Shown: positions 8,548-16,893 of the stretch, piece by piece | How positions within the stretch are numbered: position 1 is the first letter of the stretch | Layout: each line of letters opens with the position of its first letter | Source of the DNA: Pseudomonas sp. Irchel s3f7 | GTDB lineage: Bacteria > Pseudomonadota > Gammaproteobacteria > Pseudomonadales > Pseudomonadaceae | DNA: 64,000 nt | Direction of reading: 5' to 3' | NCBI RefSeq assembly: GCF_900187615.1 | Contig: NZ_FYDO01000026.1 | Coordinates: 41,212-105,211 of the forward strand | Translations under genes and position numbers: made by a program | Notes under the pieces: generated by a model | Databases searched by the model: none | The model's input: the letters and a program-made list of their open reading frames with translations, nothing else | Told to the model about the DNA's origin: nothing

Positions 8548-9318
8548 ATGAAAAAACTACTCGTGGCCTTCGCGGCCGTTGCCGCGTTCTCTGCTCACGC
8601 TGAAACCCTGACCGTCGCGGCCACCCCGGTACCGCACGCCGAGATCCTCGAATTCGTGAAGCCGACCCTGGCCAAAGAAGGCGTGGACCTGAAGGTCAAA
8701 GTCTTCACCGACTACATCCAGCCGAACGTACAGGTTGCGGAAAAGCGTCTGGACGCCAACTTCTTCCAGCACCAGCCGTACCTGGATGAGTTCAACAAAG
8801 CCAAGGGCACCAGCCTGGTTTCCGTGGCCGGCGTACACCTTGAACCCCTGGGCGCTTACTCCAGCAAATACAAAACTCTGGAAGAGCTGCCAAGCACCGC
8901 CACCGTAGTCATCCCGAACGACGCCACCAACGGCGGCCGTGCGCTGTTGCTGCTGCAAAAGGCCGGTGTGATCCAGTTGAAGGATGCGAACAACATCCTG
9001 TCGACCGTCAAGGACATCACCGCGAACCCGAAAAACCTGAAGTTCCGCGAACTGGAAGCCGCCACCATCCCGCGCGTGCTGACCCAGGTCGACCTGGCGC
9101 TGATCAACACCAACTACGCGCTGGAAGCCAAGCTTGATCCGGCCAAGGACGCGCTGTTCATCGAAGGCAGCGACTCGCCGTACGTGAACATTCTCGTGGC
9201 CCGTCCGGACAACAAAGACAGCGACGCGATGAAGAAACTGGTCGCTGCCCTGCACAGCCCGGAAGTGAAAGCCTTCATTCTCGAGAAGTACAAAGGCGCA
9301 GTCGTGCCGGCGTTCTGA
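8548..9318 (+). CDS. metQ: Methionine ABC transporter substrate-binding protein MetQ
   Basis: This 256-residue NlpA/MetQ-family periplasmic protein delivers methionine to MetNI. The signal peptide MKKLLVAFAAVAAFSAHA is followed by VAATPVPHAEILEFVKP, the family N-terminal motif. FTDYIQPNVQV and DANFFQHQPYLDEF are also characteristic. There is no lipobox Cys at the cleavage site, so this copy is predicted to be soluble rather than lipid-anchored. A GGAG motif precedes the ATG. It ends the metNIQ operon, just before a strong terminator. Confidence 0.94.
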   Translation: MKKLLVAFAAVAAFSAHAETLTVAATPVPHAEILEFVKPTLAKEGVDLKVKVFTDYIQPNVQVAEKRLDANFFQHQPYLDEFNKAKGTSLVSVAGVHLEPLGAYSSKYKTLEELPSTATVVIPNDATNGGRALLLLQKAGVIQLKDANNILSTVKDITANPKNLKFRELEAATIPRVLTQVDLALINTNYALEAKLDPAKDALFIEGSDSPYVNILVARPDNKDSDAMKKLVAALHSPEVKAFILEKYKGAVVPAF

Positions 9319-9333
9319 TCTGTTGCTGAAATG

Positions 9334-9364
9334 AAAAAAGGAGCTCCTCGGAGCTCCTTTTTTT
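9334..9364 (+). terminator. Rho-independent terminator of metNIQ
   Basis: GGAGCTCC (9340-9347) and its perfect repeat/inverse at 9350-9357, preceded by six A and followed by seven T. The flanking A and T runs make it potentially bidirectional. Confidence 0.9.
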
Positions 9365-9384
9365 ACGCCTGGAATTCGGACTCC

Positions 9385-9447
9385 GTAGGAGCCGGCTTGC
9401 TGGCGATTGCGATTCACCGACGCCATCGCCAGCAAGCCGGCTCCTAC
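9385..9447. repeat. REPIN (GAGCCGGCTTGCTGGCGAT family)
   Basis: Arms 9385-9407 and 9425-9447 are perfect inverted copies (GTAGGAGCCGGCTTGCTGGC and its inverse) around a 17-base spacer. It lies between the metQ terminator and the 3' end of the sco gene, which converge. Confidence 0.9.
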
Positions 9448-9459
9448 AAGGGTCGTGTG

Positions 9460-10095
9460 CTAGTTACGTTTGAGCATGACCGGCAACTGCGCCACCAGTT
9501 TCACGTTGTTCAACGGCGCCCGAATGAACCCGCGCTGGGTGCCGTCAGGTCCGATCACGGCGAGGTTGCCGCTGTGGTCCACGGTGTAGTTGGGTTTGCT
9601 GGTGTCAGCCGGGATGAACGGGATGCTCAGCGCGTTGGCGACTTTCTGCAGTTCTTCGATCGAGGTCGGGGTCAGGCCGATGAATTGCGGATCGAAGTAG
9701 CCCAGGTACTGCTTGAGCTGCTTGGGCGTATCGCGATTGGGGTCGACGCTGACCAGCACGATTTGCAGTTTATCCACCGCCTCGGGTGGTAACTCACTCT
9801 TGATCTGACGCAGCTGCGCCAGCGTGGTCGGGCAGATGTCCGGGCAGAAGGTGTAACCGAAGAACACCAGGCTCCACTTGCCTTTCAACTCGTTGATGGT
9901 GACCGGTTTACCGTCCTGATCGGTCATCGTCACGTCCGGCAGGTTGCGGCTCTGCGGCAACAGGATGATGCCGGCGTCGATCAACGCTGTCGGGTCGCCC
10001 TGGCCCTTGCCGGACAGCACTTTGTTGATGGTCAGGCCCAGGACCAGTGCGATCAGGGCCACAAGGATGAAGACGGTTTTCTGGGTTCGAGTCAT
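9460..10095 (-). CDS. SCO1/SenC family copper chaperone for cytochrome oxidase
   Basis: A 211-residue, membrane-anchored thioredoxin-fold protein that delivers copper to, or reduces, the Cu-A site of subunit II. One N-terminal transmembrane anchor (about residues 7-27) precedes the CxxxC copper motif FGYTFCPDICPTTLAQL. The conserved distal His is in NYTVDHSGNLAVIGPDG. The frame stays open far upstream, but the true start is ATG 10095, which overlaps the ctaB stop (ATGA). Last gene of the oxidase assembly operon ctaA-ctaB-sco. PA0114 (senC) is the counterpart I recall. Confidence 0.9.
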   Translation of the reverse strand: MTRTQKTVFILVALIALVLGLTINKVLSGKGQGDPTALIDAGIILLPQSRNLPDVTMTDQDGKPVTINELKGKWSLVFFGYTFCPDICPTTLAQLRQIKSELPPEAVDKLQIVLVSVDPNRDTPKQLKQYLGYFDPQFIGLTPTSIEELQKVANALSIPFIPADTSKPNYTVDHSGNLAVIGPDGTQRGFIRAPLNNVKLVAQLPVMLKRN

Positions 10096-10991
10096 AGGTT
10101 CAACAGTAAGTAGTGGTCTACGAGCAGGGCGATAAACAGCAGGAACAAGTAGTAAATAGAGTACTTGAACGTGTTGATCGCCGCGTGCGGCCGAGTGCCA
10201 CGGTACAGCACCACGGCCCATTGCAGAAATCGCGCACCCAGCCCAAGCGCGCACACCAGATAGAGCGTGCCGCTCATGTGAATCACGTAGGGCATCAGGC
10301 TGACGGCGAGCAACACGAAGGTGTAAAGCAGGATGTGAACCTTGGTGTAGTGCTCGCCATGGGTGACCGGCAGCATCGGGATGTCGGCCTTGGCGTATTC
10401 CTCTTTGCGATGAATCGCCAGTGCCCAGAAGTGCGGCGGGGTCCAGGCGAAGATGATCAGCACCAACAGCAGCGGTTCGGCGCTGACGTGACCGGTGGCT
10501 GCGGTCCAGCCGAGCAACGGTGGCGCGGCACCGGCGAGGCCGCCGATGACGATGTTCTGCGGGGTCGCACGTTTCAGGAACCCGGTGTAGATCACCGCGT
10601 AGCCGAGCAATGAGGCAAGGGTTAGCCACGCGGTCAGCGGGTTGGTGAAGGCCAGCAGCATGGCTTGCCCGAGGGCGGCCAGGACCAGCGCGAAGGTCAG
10701 CGCCGCCGTCGGCGAGACCCGGCCTTCGGCCAATGGCCGCTTGTGGGTGCGCGCCATGATCGCGTCGATGCGCCGGTCCACCACATGGTTGACCGCCGCC
10801 GCACCACCGGCACACAGGGCGATCCCCAGATTGCCGAACACCAGCACCGTCCACGGCACCCCGGCGCGGGTCGCGAGGAACATCCCGACCAGCGAGGTGA
10901 TGAGCATCAGCACGACTACTTTGGGCTTGGTCAGCTCCAGGTAGTCACGCCAGATCGCCTGACTGGGACGTTCGCCGATCAGAATCGCCAT
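10092..10991 (-). CDS. cyoE: Protohaem IX farnesyltransferase (haem O synthase)
   Basis: Transfers a farnesyl group to haem B, giving haem O, the first step towards haem A. This 299-residue UbiA-family prenyltransferase has about nine spans. The Asp-rich substrate motif NHVVDRRIDAIMARTHKRPL lies near residues 68-87, and the second loop has YTGFLKRATPQNIVIGG. It could equally be named ctaB, since it sits between ctaA and sco. The 5' end overlaps the 3' end of ctaA by 13 bases, and the 3' end overlaps the sco start. Confidence 0.94.
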   Translation of the reverse strand: MAILIGERPSQAIWRDYLELTKPKVVVLMLITSLVGMFLATRAGVPWTVLVFGNLGIALCAGGAAAVNHVVDRRIDAIMARTHKRPLAEGRVSPTAALTFALVLAALGQAMLLAFTNPLTAWLTLASLLGYAVIYTGFLKRATPQNIVIGGLAGAAPPLLGWTAATGHVSAEPLLLVLIIFAWTPPHFWALAIHRKEEYAKADIPMLPVTHGEHYTKVHILLYTFVLLAVSLMPYVIHMSGTLYLVCALGLGARFLQWAVVLYRGTRPHAAINTFKYSIYYLFLLFIALLVDHYLLLNL

Positions 10992-12049
10992 GGCATTTCT
11001 CCTTTTATTGTTATGGGCCCGGCTGAGTGTTTACGCGGGCTGAAATGCCAGCGCGTTTGCTTGACCCGGACCAGGCTGGTCCGGGCGTGGTAATTGACCA
11101 GCACCAGGGTCAGCAACAACGCCGCCCCGCCCGCGTTGTGCGCAACGGCCACCGGTAATGGCAGATGGAACAGCACATTGCTGATGCCCAGGGTGATTTG
11201 AGCGGCGAGGGCGATCAACACCAGGCCTGCCAGGCGCGTCATGCCGACCGCTTTGAGTTGCCAGGCCAGGCCGACCAATACCAAAGTCACCAGCAGGGCG
11301 CCGATACGGTGCGTCAAATGAATCGCCGTGCGCGCGTCGCTGTCCAGTTGCCCGCCGAGGTAATTCGGGCCGATGTGTTGGGTCAGGTGAAAGCCGTTGG
11401 CGAAGTCCGCTGCGGGCATCCATTGGCCGTGACAGGTCGGGAAGTCGATGCAGGCCACCGCGGCATAGTTGGAACTGACCCAGCCACCGAGGGCGATTTG
11501 CCCGATCACCAGCAACAGCCCCGCCGTCGCCCAGTGCTGCAAACGTCGCGGCACGGTCAGCGCCGGCAGCACGCCGGACAAACGCAAGGTCAGCAAAAAC
11601 AACAGGCTCAAGGTCGCAAACCCGCCGAGCAAATGCCCGGTAACCACTTGCGGCCAGAGCTTGAGCGTCACCGTCCACATGCCGAACGCGGCTTGGCCGA
11701 TCACGACCGCCAGCAGGAACAACGGCAACTTCACCGGTTGCCCCGGATGGCGACGATGCACCCAGGCGCGACCGGCCAGCACCGCGATCAACAGCCCCAG
11801 GGTGCCGGCGAAGTAGCGGTGGACCATCTCGTTCCAACCCTTGTGGGCCTCGACTGGTGCGTCCGGAAAATGCAGTTCGGCATGGGCCAGCTGGGCTTCG
11901 CTTTTCGGCACGCTGATAAAGCCGTAGCAGCCCGGCCAGTCCGGGCAGCCGAGGCCGGCGTGGGTCAGGCGAGTGTAGGCACCGAGCAACACCACAATCA
12001 GTGCCAGCAAGGTGGCAAACAGCGCGAGGCGAAATCCAGGTTTGGCCAT
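10979..12049 (-). CDS. ctaA: Haem A synthase (COX15/CtaA family)
   Basis: Oxidises the C8 methyl of haem O to a formyl group, giving haem A for the caa3 oxidase. The 356-residue protein has eight predicted spans. Family motifs are GAYTRLTHAGLGCPDWPGCY near the N-terminus (conserved Cys pair), a second Cys pair in CIDFPTCHGQWMP, and the haem-ligand His residues in MVHRYFAGTLGLL and HLTHRIGALL. It follows a predicted thioredoxin-like membrane protein gene by 10 bases. Confidence 0.94.
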   Translation of the reverse strand: MAKPGFRLALFATLLALIVVLLGAYTRLTHAGLGCPDWPGCYGFISVPKSEAQLAHAELHFPDAPVEAHKGWNEMVHRYFAGTLGLLIAVLAGRAWVHRRHPGQPVKLPLFLLAVVIGQAAFGMWTVTLKLWPQVVTGHLLGGFATLSLLFLLTLRLSGVLPALTVPRRLQHWATAGLLLVIGQIALGGWVSSNYAAVACIDFPTCHGQWMPAADFANGFHLTQHIGPNYLGGQLDSDARTAIHLTHRIGALLVTLVLVGLAWQLKAVGMTRLAGLVLIALAAQITLGISNVLFHLPLPVAVAHNAGGAALLLTLVLVNYHARTSLVRVKQTRWHFSPRKHSAGPITIKGEMPWRF

Positions 12050-12059
12050 GACGATGCCC

Positions 12060-12653
12060 TTATCCGATGTTCGACAGTTTCAGCAGGTGACGCAGGTCGT
12101 TAAGCAGGTCCTTGCCCTTCACCGACGGGTCGTAGCGCAGCACCAGATTGCCGTGGGGATCGATAATCCACAGTTGCGGCACGCTCTGGTCGCCGGTGGT
12201 GCGGCTGAAGGTGGTCAGGTCCAGTGGATAGCGTTGCAGTTGAGGATATTCCCGTTGCAGCTTGGCGTCGTAGTCGGCGCTCAGCGGTTGCGCGGCGGCC
12301 AGGGCATGGCTGGCGCGGGACGCGTCGCGACTGAGGCCGATCTGGACTTGCCGCGCCAGATACACCAGCTGCTGGCAGTCCACCGCGCAATCCTTGGGCG
12401 CCGTCACCAACATCTGCCAACGATCGTCCTGGGCCTGCACGCCAATATCGGCACGGGTCTGACCGTTGCCGATCAGTTCGCCGTGGTAACTGCGGCCCTC
12501 GGGCACCCAGAAATTCAGCTTGTACATGCCGGTGGCGAGGATCATCGGACCGATCACCCCGAGCAGGATCAATAGCAACTGCAAGCGGCCCTTGCGCCGG
12601 TTCACCGACGGTTTTGCCTCAGACATGCTGGGTGGATTCATGGCCGCTCCCAT
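12060..12653 (-). CDS. Conserved membrane-anchored protein of the cox cluster (PA0110-like, thioredoxin-like)
   Basis: A 197-residue protein with one N-terminal transmembrane segment (LLLILLGVIGPMILATGMY) and an extracytoplasmic domain. CAVDCQQLVYLARQV and LWIIDPHGNLVLRYDPSVKG resemble a SCO/thioredoxin fold with a CxxxC pair, though this is inferred by eye. I chose ATG 12653 because AGGAG lies 8 bases upstream; ATG 12641 and 12626 are in-frame alternatives. It overlaps the 3' end of surf1. Its constant place between surf1 and ctaA in pseudomonads suggests a role in oxidase assembly, not demonstrated here. Confidence 0.8.
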   Translation of the reverse strand: MGAAMNPPSMSEAKPSVNRRKGRLQLLLILLGVIGPMILATGMYKLNFWVPEGRSYHGELIGNGQTRADIGVQAQDDRWQMLVTAPKDCAVDCQQLVYLARQVQIGLSRDASRASHALAAAQPLSADYDAKLQREYPQLQRYPLDLTTFSRTTGDQSVPQLWIIDPHGNLVLRYDPSVKGKDLLNDLRHLLKLSNIG

Positions 12654-13359
12654 GGTGTTTCTCCTTTGCGTTGTGCCAGCCGAGATAGAGATAAAGACCG
12701 AACAGGGCGATCGCCATAGCGAACCACTGCACGGCATAAGCGATGTTTTTTTCCGGCCCCATGGCCACCACCGGCCAATCGGCCTGATAGGTCGCGGCGC
12801 CGGTTTCGGCACGTAATTCGTAGGCAAACCCTTCACGGCTGAGCGTGCTCCAGAGTCTGGCCGGTTCAACCGCCGTCACCAGTTGCGGCCAGGTGTTGCT
12901 ATCCGGATCGGCATGCAGCTGGAAGGTGGCACCGGGGGAAACGTAGACCCAGGCGTCGAGACTCAAGGCTTGTGTGGGGGTGGTGAATTGCGGCGGGGTG
13001 CGCCGGTCCGGCCAGGGCAGCCAGCCACGATTGATCAGCAGCCAGAGCCCGGTCGCGTGGTCCCGGAACGGTTGCAGCAACTCGACCCCGACCTTGCCGT
13101 CGCGCTGGCGGTTATCCAGCAGCAGGCTGTGCGCAGCGTCGAACTCGCCCTGCAGACGAACCCGGCGAAAGGCCGGGTCCTGAGTGTGTTGCAACTCGGT
13201 GCTGGCCATCGGTTCGGCAGCCCGGCGCTCGGCGTAGTTTTGTAGCAGTGCGCTTTTCTCCGCGCCCCGGCTCAACTGCCAGAACCCCAGGGACACCAAC
13301 AGCGGCAGCAACAGCGCCACGACCACTGTCGGCACGACGCCCGGCCGGAAACGCTTCAT
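12619..13359 (-). CDS. SURF1 family cytochrome oxidase assembly protein
   Basis: This 246-residue protein has the SURF1 layout: an N-terminal span (VVVALLLPLLVSLGFWQLSR), a large periplasmic domain with LLDNRQRDGKVGVELLQPF and LLINRGWLPWP, and a C-terminal span (YAVQWFAMAIALFGLYLYL). SURF1 homologues assist haem A insertion into subunit I. It is transcribed with ctaA-ctaB-sco and overlaps the next gene. The 71-base gap upstream separates it from the oppositely oriented DUF2909-like gene. Confidence 0.92.
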   Translation of the reverse strand: MKRFRPGVVPTVVVALLLPLLVSLGFWQLSRGAEKSALLQNYAERRAAEPMASTELQHTQDPAFRRVRLQGEFDAAHSLLLDNRQRDGKVGVELLQPFRDHATGLWLLINRGWLPWPDRRTPPQFTTPTQALSLDAWVYVSPGATFQLHADPDSNTWPQLVTAVEPARLWSTLSREGFAYELRAETGAATYQADWPVVAMGPEKNIAYAVQWFAMAIALFGLYLYLGWHNAKEKHHGSGHESTQHV

Positions 13360-13430
13360 GGCGTCGCCCGCAAATCGGTCCGTGCGATAGCTATACTCAA
13401 GTGCATCGCTTGTCCCCCCGGAGTCTCACC

Positions 13431-13634
13431 ATGCTCAAAGCAGCCATCGTCCTGATGCTGATTGCCACGGTTGTCAGCCTGTTCAGCGGCCTGTTTTTTC
13501 TGGTCAAGGACGACAGCAGCTCAAACCGCCTCGTCATTGCCTTGAGTGTTCGTGTGACTTTGGCCGCCCTGACCCTGGGTTTGATTACCTGGGGCTTTTT
13601 CAGCGGCCAACTGGTCTCCCATGTGCCTTGGTAA
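13431..13634 (+). CDS. Twin transmembrane helix small protein (DUF2909-like)
   Basis: A 67-residue protein made of two hydrophobic helices (AAIVLMLIATVVSLFSGLFF and LAALTLGLITWGFFSG) joined by a charged turn (VKDDSSSNRL). The ATG at 13431 has CGGAG 10 bases upstream. It is the only plus-strand gene within the cox cluster and its stop lies only 5 bases from the stop of ctaE on the other strand. Proteins of this kind accompany caa3 oxidase genes in pseudomonads. Function unknown; a small oxidase-associated subunit is possible. Confidence 0.8.
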   Translation: MLKAAIVLMLIATVVSLFSGLFFLVKDDSSSNRLVIALSVRVTLAALTLGLITWGFFSGQLVSHVPW

Positions 13635-13639
13635 AAGGT

Positions 13640-14527
13640 TTAGAGCACGTAAACGAACACGAACAACCCGATCCACACCACGTCTACAAAGTGCCAATAC
13701 CAACTCGCTGCCTCGAAAGCGAACTGGTGCTCGTTATCGAAATGCCCGCGCATGATCCGCATCAGCATCACGAACAGGATGATGGTGCCAATGGTCACGT
13801 GCGCACCGTGGAAACCGGTGAGCATGAAGAAGGTCGCGCCGTAGATGCCGGAACCCAGAGTCAGGCCCAGCTCGTGGTAGGCGTGGATGTATTCTTCAGC
13901 CTGAAAGCCAAGGAACGCGCAGCCGAGCAGCACCGTGATCGCCAGCCAGATTTTCAGCGCGCCGCGATGGCCTTTTTTCAAGGCATGGTGGGCGATGGTC
14001 ACCGTCACGCTGGAACTCACCAGCAGCACCGTGTTGAGCAACGGCAGACCCCAAGGGCTGATGACGTCCTTGGGCGGTGGAAACAGTTTCGAGTCGGGGT
14101 TGTTCAGCAGCGGCCAGGTGAACTGGAAGTTCGGCCACAGCATGTGCGCCATGCCTTTGGCGCCTTCACCACCGAGCGCCGGCCCGGAAATGTGGCGCAC
14201 ATAAAACAGCGCGCCGAAGAAGGCGATGAAGAACATCACCTCCGAGAAGATGAACCAGCTCATGCCCCAGCGGAACGAGCGATCCATCTGTGCGCTGTAC
14301 AAGCCGCTGCGACTTTCCTTGATCACCGTGCCGAACCAGCCGAACAGCATGTAAGCCACCAACAGCCCGCCGATGAAAAAGATCAGCGGCCCGTGGGATT
14401 CCGGTCGTGCAGCCTTCAGATCGTTGAACCAGGTCGCCAGACCGAACACCGTGACGAACATCCCGACCGTGGCGATGATCGGCCATTTGCTCTGGGCCGG
14501 GACGTAATAATGTTCATGAGTTGCCAT
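13640..14527 (-). CDS. ctaE: Cytochrome c oxidase subunit III
   Basis: This 295-residue protein has seven predicted spans and the subunit III motifs GMSWFIFSEVMFFIAFFGAL (with the conserved Glu), LLVSSSVTVTIAHHALKKG and the C-terminal YWHFVDVVWIGLFVFVYVL. It stabilises the proton-pumping caa3 complex. It lies downstream of ctaC-ctaD-ctaG on the same strand, 25 bases after ctaG. Confidence 0.95.
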   Translation of the reverse strand: MATHEHYYVPAQSKWPIIATVGMFVTVFGLATWFNDLKAARPESHGPLIFFIGGLLVAYMLFGWFGTVIKESRSGLYSAQMDRSFRWGMSWFIFSEVMFFIAFFGALFYVRHISGPALGGEGAKGMAHMLWPNFQFTWPLLNNPDSKLFPPPKDVISPWGLPLLNTVLLVSSSVTVTIAHHALKKGHRGALKIWLAITVLLGCAFLGFQAEEYIHAYHELGLTLGSGIYGATFFMLTGFHGAHVTIGTIILFVMLMRIMRGHFDNEHQFAFEAASWYWHFVDVVWIGLFVFVYVL

Positions 14528-14552
14528 TTATTGTTCTCCTTATCGGGCACGC

Positions 14553-15104
14553 TCAACCGCCAGTGATTACGGCTACCGGTGGATGTCGGGCGGTGATATC
14601 GAACAGCGTGTAAGACAGCGTCAGGTGCTTCACATCTTTGGGCATGTCACGGTCAACGATGAATCGCACCGGCATCTCGATCCGTTGACCGGGCTGCAGC
14701 ACTTGCTGGGTAAAGCAGAAACATTCGGTCTTGTGGAAATACGCCGCCGCGGCGCTTGGCGCGATGCTCGGCACGGCCTGGGCGCTCATCGGTTTATCGG
14801 TGGGGTTGTGGGCGATGAAGATCATCTCGTTCACCGCCCCCGGGTTCGCGGTCAACTCGTCATGCTTGGGGTAAAAGTCCCATGGCATGTCGGCGGTGTT
14901 GGTCGACAGAAACTGCACGCGCACCTGCCGCGAGGTGTCGACCGTTTGCTCACCTTCGTACTGCCCGGCGGTCTTGCCGTTGATGCCGAAGGCCCTGCAC
15001 ATCACGTCGTAGATCGGCACCAGGGCAAACCCGAACACAAACATCGCCACCACCACGGTCAGCAGACGCGTGACCAGTTTCTTCATCGAAATTGAGTCAG
15101 CCAT
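14553..15104 (-). CDS. ctaG: Cytochrome c oxidase assembly protein CtaG (Cox11 family)
   Basis: Copper chaperone that inserts Cu-B into subunit I. The 183-residue protein has one N-terminal membrane anchor (LLTVVVAMFVFGFALVPIYD) and a periplasmic domain with the Cox11 motif KTECFCFTQQVLQPGQ containing the copper-binding CFC pair. MPVRFIVDRDMP is also conserved. A REPIN separates it from ctaD. Confidence 0.94.
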   Translation of the reverse strand: MADSISMKKLVTRLLTVVVAMFVFGFALVPIYDVMCRAFGINGKTAGQYEGEQTVDTSRQVRVQFLSTNTADMPWDFYPKHDELTANPGAVNEMIFIAHNPTDKPMSAQAVPSIAPSAAAAYFHKTECFCFTQQVLQPGQRIEMPVRFIVDRDMPKDVKHLTLSYTLFDITARHPPVAVITGG

Positions 15105-15130
15105 GACTTCTAACCCCTACTCCAAATCCT

Positions 15131-15207
15131 GTAGGAGCTGGCTTGCCAGCGATAGCGGTGTGTCTGACACACCGTTTTAGCTTCATCGCCAGCAAGCCGG
15201 CGCCTAC
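15131..15207. repeat. REPIN inside the cox operon
   Basis: Inverted arms 15131-15153 and 15185-15207 (core GGCTTGCCAGCGAT against ATCGCCAGCAAGCCGG) between ctaD and ctaG. The spacer holds a smaller hairpin, GGTGTGT/ACACACC. In an operon such an element usually affects mRNA stability, which may set oxidase subunit I above the assembly factors. Confidence 0.85.
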
Positions 15208-15218
15208 AAGGGCGTTGT

Positions 15219-16811
15219 TCATTTCACTTCCGGCGGCGTAGTGAAGGTGTGATACGGCGCCGGTGACGGAATGCTCCACTCCAGGCCTTCCGCCCCATCC
15301 CACGGTTTGGCCGGGGCTGGCGGGCCGCCGCGAATGGTCTTGATCACGATGAACAGGAAGAAGATCTGCGTGGCGCCGAACATGAATGCGCCGATCGACG
15401 ACACCATGTTGAAGTCGGCGAATTGCAGGTTGTAGTCCGGAATCCGCCGAGGCATGCCCGCCAACCCCACAAAGTGCATCGGGAAGAAAGCCATGTTCAT
15501 ACCGATGAACGACAGCCAGAAATGCAGCTTGCCGAGGGTTTCGTCGTACATGTGGCCGGTCCATTTCGGCATCCAGTAGTAGGCCGAAGCGAAGATCCCG
15601 AAGATCGCCCCCGGCACCAATACATAGTGGAAGTGCGCGACCACGAAGTAGGTGTCCTGATACTGGAAGTCCGCCGGGGCGATGGCCAGCATCAACCCGG
15701 AGAACCCGCCGATGGAGAACAGGATCACGAACGCCACCGCAAACAGCATCGGCGTCTCGAACGTCAGCGAGCCTTGCCACATGGTGCTGGCCCAGTTGAA
15801 CACCTTCACGCCCGTTGGCACCGCGATCAGCAGCGTGGCGTACATAAAGAACAACTCGCCCACCAGCGGAATGCCGACCACGAACATGTGGTGCGCCCAG
15901 ACGATGAACGACAGGAAGGCGATACTCGCCGTGGCGTAGACCATCGAGGTGTAACCGAACAGCGGCTTGCGCGAGAAAGTCGGGATGATTGCGCTGACGG
16001 CACCGAAGGCCGGCAGGATCATGATGTACACCTCGGGGTGACCGAAGAACCAGAACACATGCTGGAACAACACCGGATCTCCGCCACCGGCGGCACTGAA
16101 GAAGCTGGTGCCGAAGTGGATGTCCATCAGCATCATCGTCACGCACCCGGCCAATACCGGCATCACCGCGATCAGCAGGAACGCGGTGATCAGCCAGGTC
16201 CAGACGAACAGCGGCATTTTCATCAGCGTCATGCCGGGGGCGCGCAGGTTGAGGATGGTGGCGATCACGTTGATCGCGCCCATGATCGAACTGATCCCCA
16301 TCAAGTGGATGGCAAAGATGAAGAACGTCACGCTTTCCGGTGCATACGTCGTCGACAACGGCGCGTAGAACGTCCAGCCGAAGTTCGGCCCGCCACCGGG
16401 GGTGAACAGGGTCGAGATCAGCAGAATGAACGCCGCCGGCAACAGCCAGAAACTGAAGTTGTTCATGCGCGGCAAGGCCATGTCCGGCGCGCCGATCATC
16501 AGCGGAACCATCCAGTTGGCGAGGCCGACGAACGCCGGCATCACCGCACCGAAGACCATCACCAGACCGTGCATGGTGGTCATCTGGTTGAAGAATTCTG
16601 GCTGGACGATTTGCAGCCCCGGCTGAAACAGCTCGGCGCGAATCACCATCGCGAACGAGCCGCCCAGCAGGAACATGGAGAACGCAAACCACAGGTACAG
16701 CGTGCCGATGTCCTTGTGGTTGGTGGTCAGCACCCAACGCATCAGGCCTTTGGCGGGGCCGTGGGCGTGGTCGGTGGCGGTATGAACATGTTCATCGATT
16801 ACAGCAGTCAT
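15219..16811 (-). CDS. ctaD: Cytochrome c oxidase subunit I (aa3/caa3 type)
   Basis: Catalytic subunit, reducing O2 at the haem a3-Cu-B centre. The 530-residue protein has twelve spans. Visible motifs: low-spin haem ligand His in MTTMHGLVMVFGAV, the cross-linked His-Tyr and K-channel region in WFFGHPEVYIMILP, the Cu-B His pair in VWAHHMFVVG, and the haem His pair in YFVVAHFHYVLVPG. This fits an A-type oxidase. I chose ATG 16811 (AGGAG 9 bases upstream) over a longer upstream frame. It lies 82 bases after ctaC. Confidence 0.95.
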   Translation of the reverse strand: MTAVIDEHVHTATDHAHGPAKGLMRWVLTTNHKDIGTLYLWFAFSMFLLGGSFAMVIRAELFQPGLQIVQPEFFNQMTTMHGLVMVFGAVMPAFVGLANWMVPLMIGAPDMALPRMNNFSFWLLPAAFILLISTLFTPGGGPNFGWTFYAPLSTTYAPESVTFFIFAIHLMGISSIMGAINVIATILNLRAPGMTLMKMPLFVWTWLITAFLLIAVMPVLAGCVTMMLMDIHFGTSFFSAAGGGDPVLFQHVFWFFGHPEVYIMILPAFGAVSAIIPTFSRKPLFGYTSMVYATASIAFLSFIVWAHHMFVVGIPLVGELFFMYATLLIAVPTGVKVFNWASTMWQGSLTFETPMLFAVAFVILFSIGGFSGLMLAIAPADFQYQDTYFVVAHFHYVLVPGAIFGIFASAYYWMPKWTGHMYDETLGKLHFWLSFIGMNMAFFPMHFVGLAGMPRRIPDYNLQFADFNMVSSIGAFMFGATQIFFLFIVIKTIRGGPPAPAKPWDGAEGLEWSIPSPAPYHTFTTPPEVK

Positions 16812-16893
16812 GTCCTGTCTCCTGCAAACAGATGGGCTGGGCAGGCCGGGGTACATTGCCCCGACCGGTTCCTTACGTGCGCAATAGACCGGG

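Noticed and set aside
9764..9786. Near-match to a DnaA box (TTATCCACC) in the sco gene, and CGTGGATAA near 20899
   Set aside because: One mismatch each; left out of the count of perfect boxes so that the comparison between halves stays strict.
9460..10854. A 464-codon minus-strand frame covering sco and much of cyoE
   Set aside because: The upstream two-thirds is the wrong frame of cyoE. The sco protein starts at ATG 10095 with its membrane anchor; there is no fusion.
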